NCBI GenBank assembly: GCA_018711305.1
Contig: DVIL01000036.1
Coordinates: 1-64,000, forward strand
DNA length: 64,000 bases
Direction of reading: 5' to 3'
Source: Candidatus Coprenecus stercorigallinarum
Lineage (GTDB): Bacteria > Bacteroidota > Bacteroidia > Bacteroidales > UBA932
The notes beneath the pieces were generated by a model. That model made no database searches. It was not told the origin of the DNA and was given only the letters and a program-made list of their open reading frames with translations. This document shows, one piece after another, positions 41,274-52,800 of the stretch. Numbering within the stretch: the first letter of the stretch is position 1; each line of letters starts with the position of its first letter. Both the position numbers and the translations under genes were made by a program.

Positions 41274-42614
41274 ATGAAACGGGTACTTATCATCACATAC
41301 TACTGGCCGCCGACAGCCGGCTCGGGAGTGCAGAGGTGGCTCAAGATGTCCAAATATCTGCCTCAGTACGGCTGGCAGCCGGTCATCTACACTCCGTCGA
41401 ACCCCGAGGCCGGAATGACCGACGAATCCCTGCTGAAGGACATATGCCCGGAGGCCGAGATCATCAAGCGGCCCATCATGGAACCATACGCAATATTCAA
41501 TGCGCTGACCGGCAGCAAGGGGGCAAAGAAAAACCGGCAGAAAGACGGTAGTGGGAAACAGGCCGGCTCAAGAGCAGTCAACCCCATCAACGCCGTGGGC
41601 CACAAGTCCCCGCTGATGCGCCTCTCCCTCTGGCTCAGGGCAAATGTCTTTGTCCCCGACCCCCGCTGCCTGTGGATCCGCCCTTCCGTCAGATTTCTGA
41701 AAAAATACCTCCGCGAGCATCCAGTGGACGCCATCGTCAGCACCGGTCCTCCCCACTCCATGCACCTGATTGCAAGGAACCTGCACCGCTCGACGGGTAT
41801 CCCGTGGACAGCCGACTTCCGCGATCCGTGGACCCGGATATTCTACTTCAAGCATCTGCCGCTGACCCGCCGAAGCAGAAAGAAATACGCCGCAATGGAG
41901 CTGTCGGTACTGCATGAGGCCGACCGTGTGGTGGCAGTCACGGACAACATGGTGCGGGATTTCTTGGAGGAATTGGGAGCACATGAAAATTCCTGCGGCA
42001 AATTCCACGTCATCGAGAACGGCTACGACGAGGACGACTTCGCAGGAATCACTGCCGCAGAGCTGCCGGAAGGCTTCAATCTCGTACACACCGGCCTTTT
42101 CTCAGCGGAGGGCAATCCCCGCAAACTGTGGAAAGTCCTTTCGGAGCTGTGCCGGGAGAATCCCGACTTCGACCGCAACCTGCATCTGACATTTGCCGGA
42201 AAGACCGACCCCGAGATACTGGCCGCGATAAAGGAGGCCGGACTTGAAACCCACCTGACCGACCTCGGCTACGTCCCCCACCATGAAGCCAACAGCCTGC
42301 AGAAGGCCGCGGACCTGCTCTTGCTGCCCCTGCGGGAGGAACCGGAGGCCGCCGGAATCCTCACCGGGAAATACTTCGAGTACCTCGCAGCCGGACGCCC
42401 CATAGCGGCATTCGGCCCCCACGGCAGTGTCTTAGAGCATTCCCTCGCTGCGACCCGCACCGGAGAAATATTCGACTGGGACGAGGAGACCCCGCTCAAA
42501 GCCTGGATCACAGCCTTGTACACCCGCACCGCCACATTTGACCCGGACACCGCAGCCATTTCCGCCTACACCCGCCGCTGCCTCGCCGGACGCTATACGG
42601 AAATACTGCGGTAA
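41274..42614 (+). CDS. Glycosyltransferase (GT4/GT1-like)
   Basis: VLIITYYWPPTAGSGVQRWLKMSKYLPQYGWQPVIYTP; PHSMHLIARNLHRSTGIPWTADFRDPWT; GILTGKYFEYLAAGRPIAAFGP. Confidence 0.9.
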   Translation: MKRVLIITYYWPPTAGSGVQRWLKMSKYLPQYGWQPVIYTPSNPEAGMTDESLLKDICPEAEIIKRPIMEPYAIFNALTGSKGAKKNRQKDGSGKQAGSRAVNPINAVGHKSPLMRLSLWLRANVFVPDPRCLWIRPSVRFLKKYLREHPVDAIVSTGPPHSMHLIARNLHRSTGIPWTADFRDPWTRIFYFKHLPLTRRSRKKYAAMELSVLHEADRVVAVTDNMVRDFLEELGAHENSCGKFHVIENGYDEDDFAGITAAELPEGFNLVHTGLFSAEGNPRKLWKVLSELCRENPDFDRNLHLTFAGKTDPEILAAIKEAGLETHLTDLGYVPHHEANSLQKAADLLLLPLREEPEAAGILTGKYFEYLAAGRPIAAFGPHGSVLEHSLAATRTGEIFDWDEETPLKAWITALYTRTATFDPDTAAISAYTRRCLAGRYTEILR

Positions 42615-42687
42615 AAGCGCATGCCGTTATCCAAGCGTAAGTTTTATAACATTATTTGAAAATTGTTAAACTAAAACTCTTAAAACG

Positions 42688-43770
42688 ATGAAAAAACACT
42701 TTGACCTGAAACCCATTCTGATGGCCGCAGCTGTGCTCGCAGGAGCCTGCACCGGAAATGAATCGAGAACAGTAAACCTGGAGAACAGCCTTAATTCAGA
42801 GCCGGACACAATCGGCCTGGAAAGCATCACTGAAAAGATTGAGACCGTGGAGCTCCAGTGCGACAGCCTCTACGACATACGCATCTTCGCGGACTACGAC
42901 GGCCGGCTGTACGGCACTACCTCCGACAACAGATTGGTGATATTCTCGCAGGACGGCACCTTGCTCCATGCCTACAACCGGACCGGACGCGGACCGGGCG
43001 AATACGTCTGGCCTGATTTCAACTATGACCCGTTCAACCATGAAATCATAGTTTATGATTCACAGAACAAAATCATACGCTACGATGCGGACGGCAAATT
43101 CAAGGATGAAATACGGAATGATGTCACCAGCCGGTTAGGCAGCATAATGCCTATAGACACGGACACCTACGTTTCCACTGTCATGTCATTCGTACAACGC
43201 GACTCCAGCCTCCAGTATCTTGACAGGAACATCAACGTCACCGGAAATGCACTGCCCATCTTCAACCAGGCCCAGCTCTCCAGCGAAGGACTGATCCTGA
43301 TGGAGCCCACATACCTCTACAACTCTGTCCCCTTGTACCAGCCCTATGCCGAAGACACCTACTACAGTTGGAACGGTACATCCTGGCAACCATATCTCAG
43401 AGTCGATTGCGGAAAATACCAGATGCCGGCAGAACTGGCTATAGCTGTGGGCAAGGAGTCCGAGAAGGCGAAGTACATCTTTATCAACAGGGATTATATC
43501 GCCGGCAATTACTATTTGGTTTCTTACGCCAGGTATGAAGACTTGAACCTCCACTATGACGTATACGAAATGACCGGCGGCCGCAGGCTTATGCACAACA
43601 CACAGACAGAAGACGAGATAATGGCCGGCAGTGATGAAGGCTTCATCTTCCGCCACGAAGGAGAGACCTACCGCATCATGCCCCAGTACGTCAAGGACAA
43701 CGTCCTCTACTGGTCACGCTTCTCCGAGGACGGCGGCACTACCCTTTTCAAACTGACTTTGAAAAAATGA
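42688..43770 (+). CDS. 6-bladed beta-propeller lipoprotein
   Basis: Lipobox AVLAGACTGNES; IFSQDGTLLHAYNRTGRGPGEYVWPDFNYDP, typical of the Bacteroidetes 6-bladed propeller family. Confidence 0.78.
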   Translation: MKKHFDLKPILMAAAVLAGACTGNESRTVNLENSLNSEPDTIGLESITEKIETVELQCDSLYDIRIFADYDGRLYGTTSDNRLVIFSQDGTLLHAYNRTGRGPGEYVWPDFNYDPFNHEIIVYDSQNKIIRYDADGKFKDEIRNDVTSRLGSIMPIDTDTYVSTVMSFVQRDSSLQYLDRNINVTGNALPIFNQAQLSSEGLILMEPTYLYNSVPLYQPYAEDTYYSWNGTSWQPYLRVDCGKYQMPAELAIAVGKESEKAKYIFINRDYIAGNYYLVSYARYEDLNLHYDVYEMTGGRRLMHNTQTEDEIMAGSDEGFIFRHEGETYRIMPQYVKDNVLYWSRFSEDGGTTLFKLTLKK

Positions 43771-44131
43771 ATATTCTGAAACTTTTTTTCATAGCGATAA
43801 TAGTTTTTTCATTCATGATGAACGGGCAGAGTCTTATCCTTTAGATAAAGAAACTGTCATTACAGACCTTTCCGACCCTGAAGGCAGCGGGAAAATGCTG
43901 ATAAGCGTAAATGTAGACTACAAGAACGGGACAGACAGCACGCTGTATTTTGTAGGAAATTCCCCCGAAGCGGCCTTCAGAACATTAGGAATCGGTGTAG
44001 CACAAATTACAAATATGACGAATATCACCGACGAAAAATATATTAGGGAAATGCTGTTATATTTTACGGACCGCTTCCCAAAAGTCAATCTGTGGGTTTC
44101 GGTTTCTGCTGAGGTTCCTTGCTCCGAATGA
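43767..44131 (+). pseudogene. Small secreted protein gene apparently disrupted by a 1-nt frameshift
   Basis: ATGA overlap with the upstream stop; signal peptide MNILKLFFIAIIVFSFMMNGQ stops at TAG, while the -1 relative frame continues ESYPLDKETVITDLSDPEGSGKMLISVNVDYKNGTDSTLYFVG... to 44131. Confidence 0.5.
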
Positions 44132-44141
44132 AAAAATTTTT

Positions 44142-44149
44142 TATCTTTG
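44142..44149 (+). promoter_or_regulatory. TAnnTTTG -7 element (TATCTTTG) upstream of the TolC/RND operon
   Basis: ATG 44158 follows 8 bp later. Confidence 0.5.
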
Positions 44150-44157
44150 GGGGAATT

Positions 44158-45717
44158 ATGTACTTAACCATGAATACCAAGAACCTGAAATACATTCCCC
44201 ACATACTTGCTGTATCGATATGCCTGCTGATTCCACGGATTATGACTGCCGGTACAGCCGTTACGGATACGGTTTCGACCGATGCCGACGGGGAACCTGC
44301 CCGATGGGAATTCACCCTCGAAGATGTGATTGTGCTGGCGCAGAGCAAATCGCTGCCTGCATTAGTGGCCAGATACTCATTCATAAGCAGCTACTGGCAG
44401 TTCCGGTCCTACAAGGCGCAGTTTCTTCCCTCACTGAACCTGGGGGCTGACCTCGGGCAGTACAACCGCTCCATTGTGGCACTGCAGGACGCCCAGACCG
44501 GCGAGACGCACTACGTCCAGAATGACAACATGAACAACTCCCTCCAGCTGTCCATCGACCAGAACATTCCCTTCACCGGCGGTACTGTATCCCTGAACAC
44601 CTACCTCAACCGCTTCGACCAGTTCTCCCCCTACGGAGACATGGCCTACAACTCCAACCCCGTCAACATCGCCTACTACCAGCCCATCTTCCAGTACAAC
44701 CGGCTGAAATGGGAGAAGAAGACCGAACCCAAGCGCTACGAGATGTCCAAGCGCGTGTATCTCGAGGACATGGAGGAGATAGCAGTTACGGCCACAACAT
44801 ACTTTTTCAACGTGCTCCGCGCCCAGAAGAGCCTAGAGATGACCAGAAGCCGATACGAGAGCACTCAACAGCTCTACGCCATAGCCCAGGAGAGATTCGG
44901 CATCGGCACCTACACCAAGGACGAGCTCCTGCAGATGGAGCTTCAGCTGCTCAACGCGGACATAGCCGTAGCCAGCGCCGAAGTGGAGCTGCGCCAGTCT
45001 ATGCTCAGTCTCAGGTCATACCTCGGACTGACCGATGACACTGAGATTACCCTTATCACACCCACGCACCATTCAGACATCACCATAGACGAGGAGGACG
45101 CCGTAACCCGCAGCCTGCAGAACACCTCATTCAGCCTCAACAACGAGATCAACCTCATCGAGGCTGAAGCGGCCATAGCCCAGGCCAAGGCCGACCGCGG
45201 ATTCAGCGCCACCCTCACGGCCCAGTTCGGTCTGACCCAGACCGGCAGCGACTTCGTATCCTCCTACCGCAACCCCATTGACCAGGAAATCGTCGGCCTG
45301 AGCCTCAGCGTGCCTATCGTGGACTGGGGTCTCGGAAAGGGTAAGGTACAGATGGCCAAGACAGAGCAGGAGATAATCCTGACCCAGGTCGAGCAGGAGA
45401 TCATGGAGAGACGCCAGGACATCTACATCAGGGTGATACAGTTCAACGCACAGGCCAAGCAGTGCGATGTCTCGCAAAAGGCCGACGGCATAGCCACCGA
45501 GCGCTTCGAACTGGCCCTCCAGCGCTTCCGCAACGGCAGTATCAGCATCCTCGACATCAATACGGCCCAGAATGAGAGGGACGAGGCTTCTGCACAGTAC
45601 ATAGAGGAACTGGCCAATTACTGGAACTACTACTACAGCCTGCGCAAAGACACCCTTTACGACTATATCTACGGCAAGGACCTCGACGCCGAATTTGACA
45701 AACTCATAGACGAATAG
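44158..45717 (+). CDS. TolC-family outer membrane efflux protein (start set downstream of the TATCTTTG motif)
   Basis: TLEDVIVLAQSKSLPALVARYSF, LNLGADLGQYNRS, FGIGTYTKDELLQMELQLLNADIAVASAEVELRQSMLSLRSYLGL. Confidence 0.92.
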   Translation: MYLTMNTKNLKYIPHILAVSICLLIPRIMTAGTAVTDTVSTDADGEPARWEFTLEDVIVLAQSKSLPALVARYSFISSYWQFRSYKAQFLPSLNLGADLGQYNRSIVALQDAQTGETHYVQNDNMNNSLQLSIDQNIPFTGGTVSLNTYLNRFDQFSPYGDMAYNSNPVNIAYYQPIFQYNRLKWEKKTEPKRYEMSKRVYLEDMEEIAVTATTYFFNVLRAQKSLEMTRSRYESTQQLYAIAQERFGIGTYTKDELLQMELQLLNADIAVASAEVELRQSMLSLRSYLGLTDDTEITLITPTHHSDITIDEEDAVTRSLQNTSFSLNNEINLIEAEAAIAQAKADRGFSATLTAQFGLTQTGSDFVSSYRNPIDQEIVGLSLSVPIVDWGLGKGKVQMAKTEQEIILTQVEQEIMERRQDIYIRVIQFNAQAKQCDVSQKADGIATERFELALQRFRNGSISILDINTAQNERDEASAQYIEELANYWNYYYSLRKDTLYDYIYGKDLDAEFDKLIDE

Positions 45718-45731
45718 AAACATAAGACAAT

Positions 45732-46811
45732 ATGAAAAAACTGCTGATACTGCCGCTGCTGGTCCTCACCGCTGCCTGCGGCCAGAACAAAAAGGACGTG
45801 GAAGAAGACACCCTCACCCGCCTCTCCCAGGCAGTGAAGGGCAATTACGTGGATACCATGACGCTCCGACTCCAGGACTTCACCCGCCAGACCATAAGCA
45901 ACGGCAAGCTCATGGCTGTCCGCAAGAGCACCCTGCGCTTCGGGACCACCGGCACCATCGAGCAGGTCAATTTCATCAACGGCCAGAAGGTCCGTGAAGG
46001 AGAGCTGATAGCCTCCCTCGACCAGGAGAATGCCTCCATAGCCTTGGCACAGGCTGAGAATGCCCTGAGCAAGGCCCGCATAGACATGAACGACGTACTG
46101 ATAGGCTTCGGATACGGGGACGCGGACACTTCCAATGTACCTCCCGCCACTATGGCCATCGCCCGCACCCGCTCCGGCTACGACGACGCGGAGCAGACTT
46201 ACCGCAAGGCCCTGAGCGACCTTCGCGGCACGAAGATAACGGCACCGTTCAGCGGCAAGGTGGCCGGCATCAAGGCCAGAGTCTATGAGAATGCTCCTTC
46301 GGAGGAGTTCTGCACCCTGATTGACGACAGCAGTTTCGAGGTCACTTTTCCTCTCCTCGAGTCGGAAATTCCCTCCGTCAGAACGGGTATGCCTGTGAAA
46401 ATATCCCCCTTCAACAATCCCGGGAAGACCTATACCGGCCGCATAACCGCCATCAATCCCATGGTGGACGAGAAAGGGCAGATCCAGATAACCGCCTCAG
46501 TGAGCAACTCAGACGGAAACATGATGGACGGCATGAACGTCCGTGTGACCGTTGAAGAGATTATCCCCGCACAGCAGGTAGTGCCCAAAAGCGCGGTGGT
46601 CATGCGCGACAACGAGGACGTACTCTTCGTCTATCAGGCTGCCGACAGCTCGGCCCGCTGGGTCTACGTGGACATCCTGATGTCCAACAGCGGGAGCCAT
46701 GTGGTACAGGTAAATCAGGAACGCAACGCCCAGCTGGAACTGGGTGACGCCGTCATCATATCCGGCAACCTCAACCTCGCACACGAATCTAAAGTCATCG
46801 TAAGACAATGA
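45732..46811 (+). CDS. RND efflux periplasmic adaptor (HlyD/MFP family)
   Basis: Lipobox LTAACGQN; TGTIEQVNFINGQKVREGELIASLDQENASIALAQAENAL, GTKITAPFSGKVAGI, VVPKSAVVMRDNEDVLFVY. Confidence 0.92.
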   Translation: MKKLLILPLLVLTAACGQNKKDVEEDTLTRLSQAVKGNYVDTMTLRLQDFTRQTISNGKLMAVRKSTLRFGTTGTIEQVNFINGQKVREGELIASLDQENASIALAQAENALSKARIDMNDVLIGFGYGDADTSNVPPATMAIARTRSGYDDAEQTYRKALSDLRGTKITAPFSGKVAGIKARVYENAPSEEFCTLIDDSSFEVTFPLLESEIPSVRTGMPVKISPFNNPGKTYTGRITAINPMVDEKGQIQITASVSNSDGNMMDGMNVRVTVEEIIPAQQVVPKSAVVMRDNEDVLFVYQAADSSARWVYVDILMSNSGSHVVQVNQERNAQLELGDAVIISGNLNLAHESKVIVRQ

Positions 46812-49800
46812 TCCGCAAGCTCATCAAACGGCCTGTGGCGGTCTCCATGGTGCTTTTCGCCGTGGCAGTCCTCGGAGCGGTGTCCATCAAGCTGATACCG
46901 GTCTCCCTTATGCCGGACGTGGACATCCCGCAGATTACAGTACAGGTCAAGGTCGACGGCAGCTCCGCCCGTGAGATGGACGAATACCTCCAGCCCCTGC
47001 GCCGCCAGCTCATGCAGATACCCTCGCTGACCGACATCCGCTCCCAGTCCGAGAGCGGAGTGGGCATCATCCGCCTGAGCTTCGACTACGGTGCCGACAT
47101 CGACTTCATCTTCGTGGAAGTCAACGAGCGGATAGACAGGGCCATGTCCTCCCTGCCGGAAGGGGCTGAGAGACCCAAGGCCCTCAAGTCCAGCGCGACC
47201 GACATCCCCGCATTCTTCGTCAACATGACAGTCCGGGACACCTCCCGCACCATGGAGCTGAGCCGTCTGGCCTCCAGCGTCATCTCCAAGCGTATAGAGC
47301 AGATACCGGAAGTGGCGATGGTGGACCTCAGCGGACTGGTCTTCCCGGAGATACTCATCATCCCGGACATTGACAGGCTCACCGCCATAGGCGTCACTCC
47401 CGAGCGGCTCTCCGAAGCCATCGAGGCCAACAACATACGCCTTGGCAACCTGTCGATACGCGACGGCCAGTACCACTGGAATATCCGCTTCAACTCCGAA
47501 ATCAATTCCAAGGACGACATAGAGAATATCCGTCTCAATATCGGCGGCCGCGTCTACCGTTTCAGCGAGCTGGCCGAAGTCATAGAACAGCCTGCCTCGG
47601 AGGACTGCCTCATCCGTTCCGACGGCAGCCGGGCAGTCAGCATGGCCATAATCAAGCAGAGCGATGCCAGGATGAACACCCTTCAGGATGAGCTGAACGA
47701 CCGCATAGAGGAGTTCCGCGATGATTATCCGGGTGTGGAGTTCACCGTCACCCGCGATCAGACCGAGCTGCTGCGCTACACCATAGAGAACCTCGAACAG
47801 AACCTCTACGCCGGCATCATCCTCGCCAGCATCGTGATTCTGCTCTTCATGCGCAACTTCCGCTTCTCTCTGCTCATCATCCCCACTATCGTAGTCTCCC
47901 TGCTGACCTCGATGCTCGCCCTCTTCCTCATGGGCATAAGCATCAACATCATCTCCCTGGCCGGCCTCATACTCAGTGTCGGAATGATGGTGGACAACTC
48001 GATTATCGTCATAGACAACATCACCCAGCGGTGGGAAAGAGGCGACAGCCTCGAGGATGCCGTGGCCATAGGCTCGGGAGAGGTATTTGCCCCGATGCTC
48101 AGCTCCATCCTGACCAACTGCGCCGTCTTCGTACCTCTCGTCTTCCTCAGCGGAATAGCCGGAGAGATATTCTTCGACCAGGCCGTGGCCATCACCGTAG
48201 GTCTGTTCTCCTCACTGCTCTTCGCCGTCCTGGTGGTTCCCGTCTACTACTACGCGATGTACCGCCGCCGCGGACGCAAAATGGACAACAAGTACCTTGC
48301 CCGCATAGACCGTTTTCTGGAATTGGGTCCCTCCTACGAGAAAGCCCTGAAATGGACATTCCGCCACCAAGGTATTGTCCTGACTCTGATGGCAGTCTCC
48401 ATACCTCTATCCGTACTGCTGTTCATGGAACTGGACAAGAGCACCTTCCCTCCGGTAACCAAGAGCGACATCGTCCTCAACGTAGACTGGAACAGACCTG
48501 TGACCATCACTGAGAACGACCGCCGCAGCACCACCCTTGTAGAGGCCGTAAAGCCCCATACAGCCCAGGTGACACAGATGTGCGGCACCCAGCAGTTCCT
48601 CATGCCCCACACCAGGGACATGAGTCAGAGCGAGGCACAGATATACTTCAGGGCCCATACCGCAGAAGGTCTTGACAGTCTGATGAATGAGGCCGCTGCC
48701 TTCCTCAGGGAGCACTACCCGGACGCCTCGTTCAACTTCACGGACGCCGGCAACCTCTTCACCCTCATGTTCTCCAGCGACGGCTCGAAACTGACTGTAC
48801 AGATCAGCGGCCGCGACGGACGCACCCCGGAGCCGGACCGTCTCAATACCATTCTCTCGGAGATAAGCGAGGCCGCACCGGATGTGTACATCTCTCCTGT
48901 AAGCTGGCAGGAACAGATAATGCTCGTACTGGATATCGAGAAAATGTCCCTGTACAACATATCCTACTCAGAAGTCCTCAGCACCCTCCGCAAACGCACC
49001 AGGGAAGACAATATCTTCTCGATTACCACCGGCGACTACTCCATTCCCGTGGTGGTCGGAGATGAGAACCGCTCCGCTGACCTGCTCAGCGGCAGCATCC
49101 GCAACCAGGACGGGGCCGACATTCCCCTGAACGCCTTCATCACTGAAGGCCGCAGCAGGGACCTGAAGACCATTGTCTCCGGGATGTCCGGCAATTTCTA
49201 CCCCCTCGAACTGGATATTCCCGACTCTCAGGTGCCGGAGGTCATGGCCGCAGCGCGGGATATTTCCATTGAGGACGGCACGTGGGACGTGGCTTTCAGC
49301 GGCTCATATTTCTCCAGTCGCGAAACCATACGGGAGCTGATGATGATAGCGGTGGTGGCCATACTGCTGCTGTACCTGATACTCGCGGCACAGTTCGAGT
49401 CCATCATCCAGCCGCTAATCATCCTGTCGGAGATAGTGGTGGACATCTTCGGAGCCCTTCTGCTGCTGTGGATATGCGGGGGAGGTATCAACGCCATGTC
49501 CATGATAGGCATAGTCGTGATGAGCGGTATCGTAATCAACGACTCCATACTCAAAGTCGACACTATCAACCGTCTACGAAAGGAGAACGGCTACGGCCTG
49601 CTCAGGGCCATCATGACTGGCGGCTCGCGGAGGCTCAACCCGATCCTGATGACGACCCTGACCACAGTACTGGCCATGGTGCCTTTCCTCACCCGCGGGG
49701 ACATGGGCTCCGACCTGCAGTACCCGATGTCGATAGTGATGATCGGCGGCATGATCATAGGTCTGATTGTCAGTATTTTCGGCATTCCATTGATTTACTA

Positions 49801-49828
49801 CCGGATCTATAGGAAGAAGAGGAGATGA
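46808..49828 (+). CDS. RND efflux permease 1 (AcrB/CusA/MdtB-like)
   Basis: KRPVAVSMVLFAVAVLGAVSIKLIPVSLMPDVDIPQI, LAGLILSVGMMVDNSIIVIDNI, ATG overlaps the upstream stop (ATGA). Confidence 0.95.
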   Translation: MIRKLIKRPVAVSMVLFAVAVLGAVSIKLIPVSLMPDVDIPQITVQVKVDGSSAREMDEYLQPLRRQLMQIPSLTDIRSQSESGVGIIRLSFDYGADIDFIFVEVNERIDRAMSSLPEGAERPKALKSSATDIPAFFVNMTVRDTSRTMELSRLASSVISKRIEQIPEVAMVDLSGLVFPEILIIPDIDRLTAIGVTPERLSEAIEANNIRLGNLSIRDGQYHWNIRFNSEINSKDDIENIRLNIGGRVYRFSELAEVIEQPASEDCLIRSDGSRAVSMAIIKQSDARMNTLQDELNDRIEEFRDDYPGVEFTVTRDQTELLRYTIENLEQNLYAGIILASIVILLFMRNFRFSLLIIPTIVVSLLTSMLALFLMGISINIISLAGLILSVGMMVDNSIIVIDNITQRWERGDSLEDAVAIGSGEVFAPMLSSILTNCAVFVPLVFLSGIAGEIFFDQAVAITVGLFSSLLFAVLVVPVYYYAMYRRRGRKMDNKYLARIDRFLELGPSYEKALKWTFRHQGIVLTLMAVSIPLSVLLFMELDKSTFPPVTKSDIVLNVDWNRPVTITENDRRSTTLVEAVKPHTAQVTQMCGTQQFLMPHTRDMSQSEAQIYFRAHTAEGLDSLMNEAAAFLREHYPDASFNFTDAGNLFTLMFSSDGSKLTVQISGRDGRTPEPDRLNTILSEISEAAPDVYISPVSWQEQIMLVLDIEKMSLYNISYSEVLSTLRKRTREDNIFSITTGDYSIPVVVGDENRSADLLSGSIRNQDGADIPLNAFITEGRSRDLKTIVSGMSGNFYPLELDIPDSQVPEVMAAARDISIEDGTWDVAFSGSYFSSRETIRELMMIAVVAILLLYLILAAQFESIIQPLIILSEIVVDIFGALLLLWICGGGINAMSMIGIVVMSGIVINDSILKVDTINRLRKENGYGLLRAIMTGGSRRLNPILMTTLTTVLAMVPFLTRGDMGSDLQYPMSIVMIGGMIIGLIVSIFGIPLIYYRIYRKKRR

Positions 49829-52800
49829 AAGGAGGTTTCAGGATACCGTCATTCTCGGTGCTGCTTATCTTCGCGGTACTTACGGTCATCGGTGCGGCCA
49901 TGCTGCCGTCCCTCAACCTGCAGTACCTGCCGAGAGACAAGCAACAGACCATGTCGATTTCATTCTACTGGCAGGATGCATCGGCAAGGGTCATAGAGAG
50001 TGAGGTGACCTCCAAGATTGAAGGCTATATATCCTCGATCAAGGGTATCAGCCGCGTATCCTCGATGAGCCGCAAGGAAGAGGGCTCCATAGACATCACT
50101 CTCAAGAAAAAAGAGGATGTGGACGCCGTCCGGTTCGAGATATCCTCGGCCCTCCGCTCCCTCTACGACCAACTGCCGGACGGAGTATCCTATCCGGAGC
50201 TCTCAGTCTCCACCGGCGGAGCCAATGTTGACCCCATACTCACCTACACCGTCAATGCGGACCTGCCCACCAACCAGATAGAGCAGTACATCAACGACCA
50301 CATCCTCAAGGACCTGTCCATCATCGAAGGAGTGAGCTCCGTAGTGCTGTCGGGAGCTACGCCGAACTACATGGAGATAGCTTTCAATCCGGAGAAGATG
50401 AAAGCCGCAGGAGTCAGTTCCTACGAACTTTACAATGCCGTTTCAACCTACCTGGAGGGCACCAGCGTAGTCGGAAGTGCCCCTGCGTACAACCCCGACG
50501 AGGAACCGGACATCATCCTGCGCAACGCCCCGGTCGAGCTCAGCAGCGTACCCGTAGCCAACAAGGAGGGCCGCATCATCAGGCTGAGCGACGTGGCAAG
50601 TATCACCCTCAAGGAGAAAGTGCCAAGTTCATACTACCGCATCAACGGCCTCAACACTATCAACATCACTGTATACCCGGAGGAATCCATCAACACCGTC
50701 CAGGTCTGCCGCACAGTGGAGGAGACCATGACACGGCTCGAAACCGGCTTCCCGGAATCCTTCTCTGCCCTGAAGGCCTACGACGTCTCCACCGAGATCA
50801 GCGAGGAGGTGGGCAAGCTGGTACGCAGGACCCTGCTCTGCGTGGTCATCCTCCTGGCCTTCATCTTCGTCACCACCTTCAGCCCCAGATACACTTTTCT
50901 CATAGGTCTGACCCTGCTGGTCAACCTCATTGTCGCCTGCATCTTCTACGTCCTGCTGGACATCGACATACACATCTACTCCCTGGCCGGCATATCGATA
51001 TCGCTGAGCATCATCATCGACAACTCGATCATCATGGTCTCGCACTACTCCTACTACCGGGACCGGAAGGTGTTCCTGGCGATACTCGCCGCCCTGCTGA
51101 CCACCATAGGATCGCTGACCGTGATATTCTTCCTGCCGGAGGAGCAGAAACGCATACTGGCCGATTTTTCCACCGTGATTATCATCAACCTGACCGTATC
51201 GATGATCACCGCCCTGTTCTTCGTACCGGCCCTTCTGGACTACCTGCCGGTGAAATCAGAGAGCATCGCATTCTCCATCAGGCGGCGGAGGAAGATCGTA
51301 CGCTTCTCCCAGGGCTACGGACGGTTCATATTCTACGTGAAAAAATTCAATTGGGCCGTTATCCTCTTCTTCCTCCTGGCCTTCGGAGGCTCCTTCCTCC
51401 TCTTCCGCAAGAGCCTGGACGGCTTCGCGTCGATGTTCCGCCAGCCCGAGCGGCCGGTGCTCTACATCAGCGCCGGTATGCCCGAGGGATGTTCGGTACA
51501 GCAGCTCAATGAGATCATGGTCTACATGGAAAACTTCCTGGCCGGATTCGACGAGATCAAGCTCTTCCGTACCTCCATCACCTCCTACGACAGGGGCAGC
51601 ATCTCCGTAGAGTTCCACGAGGACGTCAACCGCACCTCATTCCCGGCCATACTCAAGCAGCAGGTCATCCGAAAGGCAATAGACTACGGCGGAGCCAACT
51701 GGAGCGTCTACGGCATCAACGACCAGAACTTCTCCAACTACATAGGCGGCAGCACCTACCGCAACGGCAACATCATCCTGTCGGGATACAACTACGATAT
51801 CCTCTACGGCTTCTGCGAGGACCTCGTGGAGCGGCTTTCCGCCAACCCGAGAGTCTCGGACCTGAGCATCGAAGGTCCGGAGAACTACTACTATTCCTCC
51901 TCCGAGGGCAGCCGCGAGTACCTGATAACCTACGATTACGACAACCTGGCCCTCTACGGCATCAACCCCGTGTCCGCATTCAGCGCCCTGAGCGAGAGAC
52001 TCTTCTCTCAATTTGTAGGCACCACGATGAGCGATAACGGGGAAAGGATGGACGTCCGTCTGATATCGGACGATGCAGAGAGCTTCGACGTATGGCACCT
52101 GGCCAACGAGTACATCCGCATAGACAGCACCGACATCCGCTTCGACGAGATAGGCTCGATAGACAGCCGTAACTCCGGAAACAATATCTTCCGCCAGGAT
52201 CAGGAGTACATCCTCTGCGTCCGCTACAACTTCATCGGCTCCTACAAGCTCGAGGAGCGGCTCATGGAATCCGAAATCGAACGGCTCAACACCTCAGTCC
52301 TGCCGATAGGATTCAAGGCCTCCTCCCCTCAGTACGACTGGTTGCAGAAAGCCAAGAACCAGTGGATACTGCTCGTGCTGATAGTGGTGATCATCTACAT
52401 GATATGCGCCGTACTCTTCGAATCGCTCCTCCAGCCGCTGGCCATAATATCGCTGATACCCGTCTCGTTCATCGGCATATTCCTGGCATTCAGGCTCACG
52501 GAGACCACCTTTGACCAGGGAGGCTTCGCGTCGATGATCATGCTCGCCGGCATCGTGGTCAACGCCGGCATCTACATCGTGAACGAGTACAACCGCATGC
52601 CCGCTCACAGACGTAGCTTCATACGGGCCTACAACCACAAGATCATCCCGATATCCCTGACGATACTCTCGACAGTCCTCGGACTCGTGCCCTTTCTGCT
52701 GGACGGCAAGGAGGAAGTCTTCTGGTTCGCCTTCGCGATAGGCACCATGGGAGGCATGCTCTTCTCCTACGTCGCGCTGATTATCTTCCTGCCGATGATC

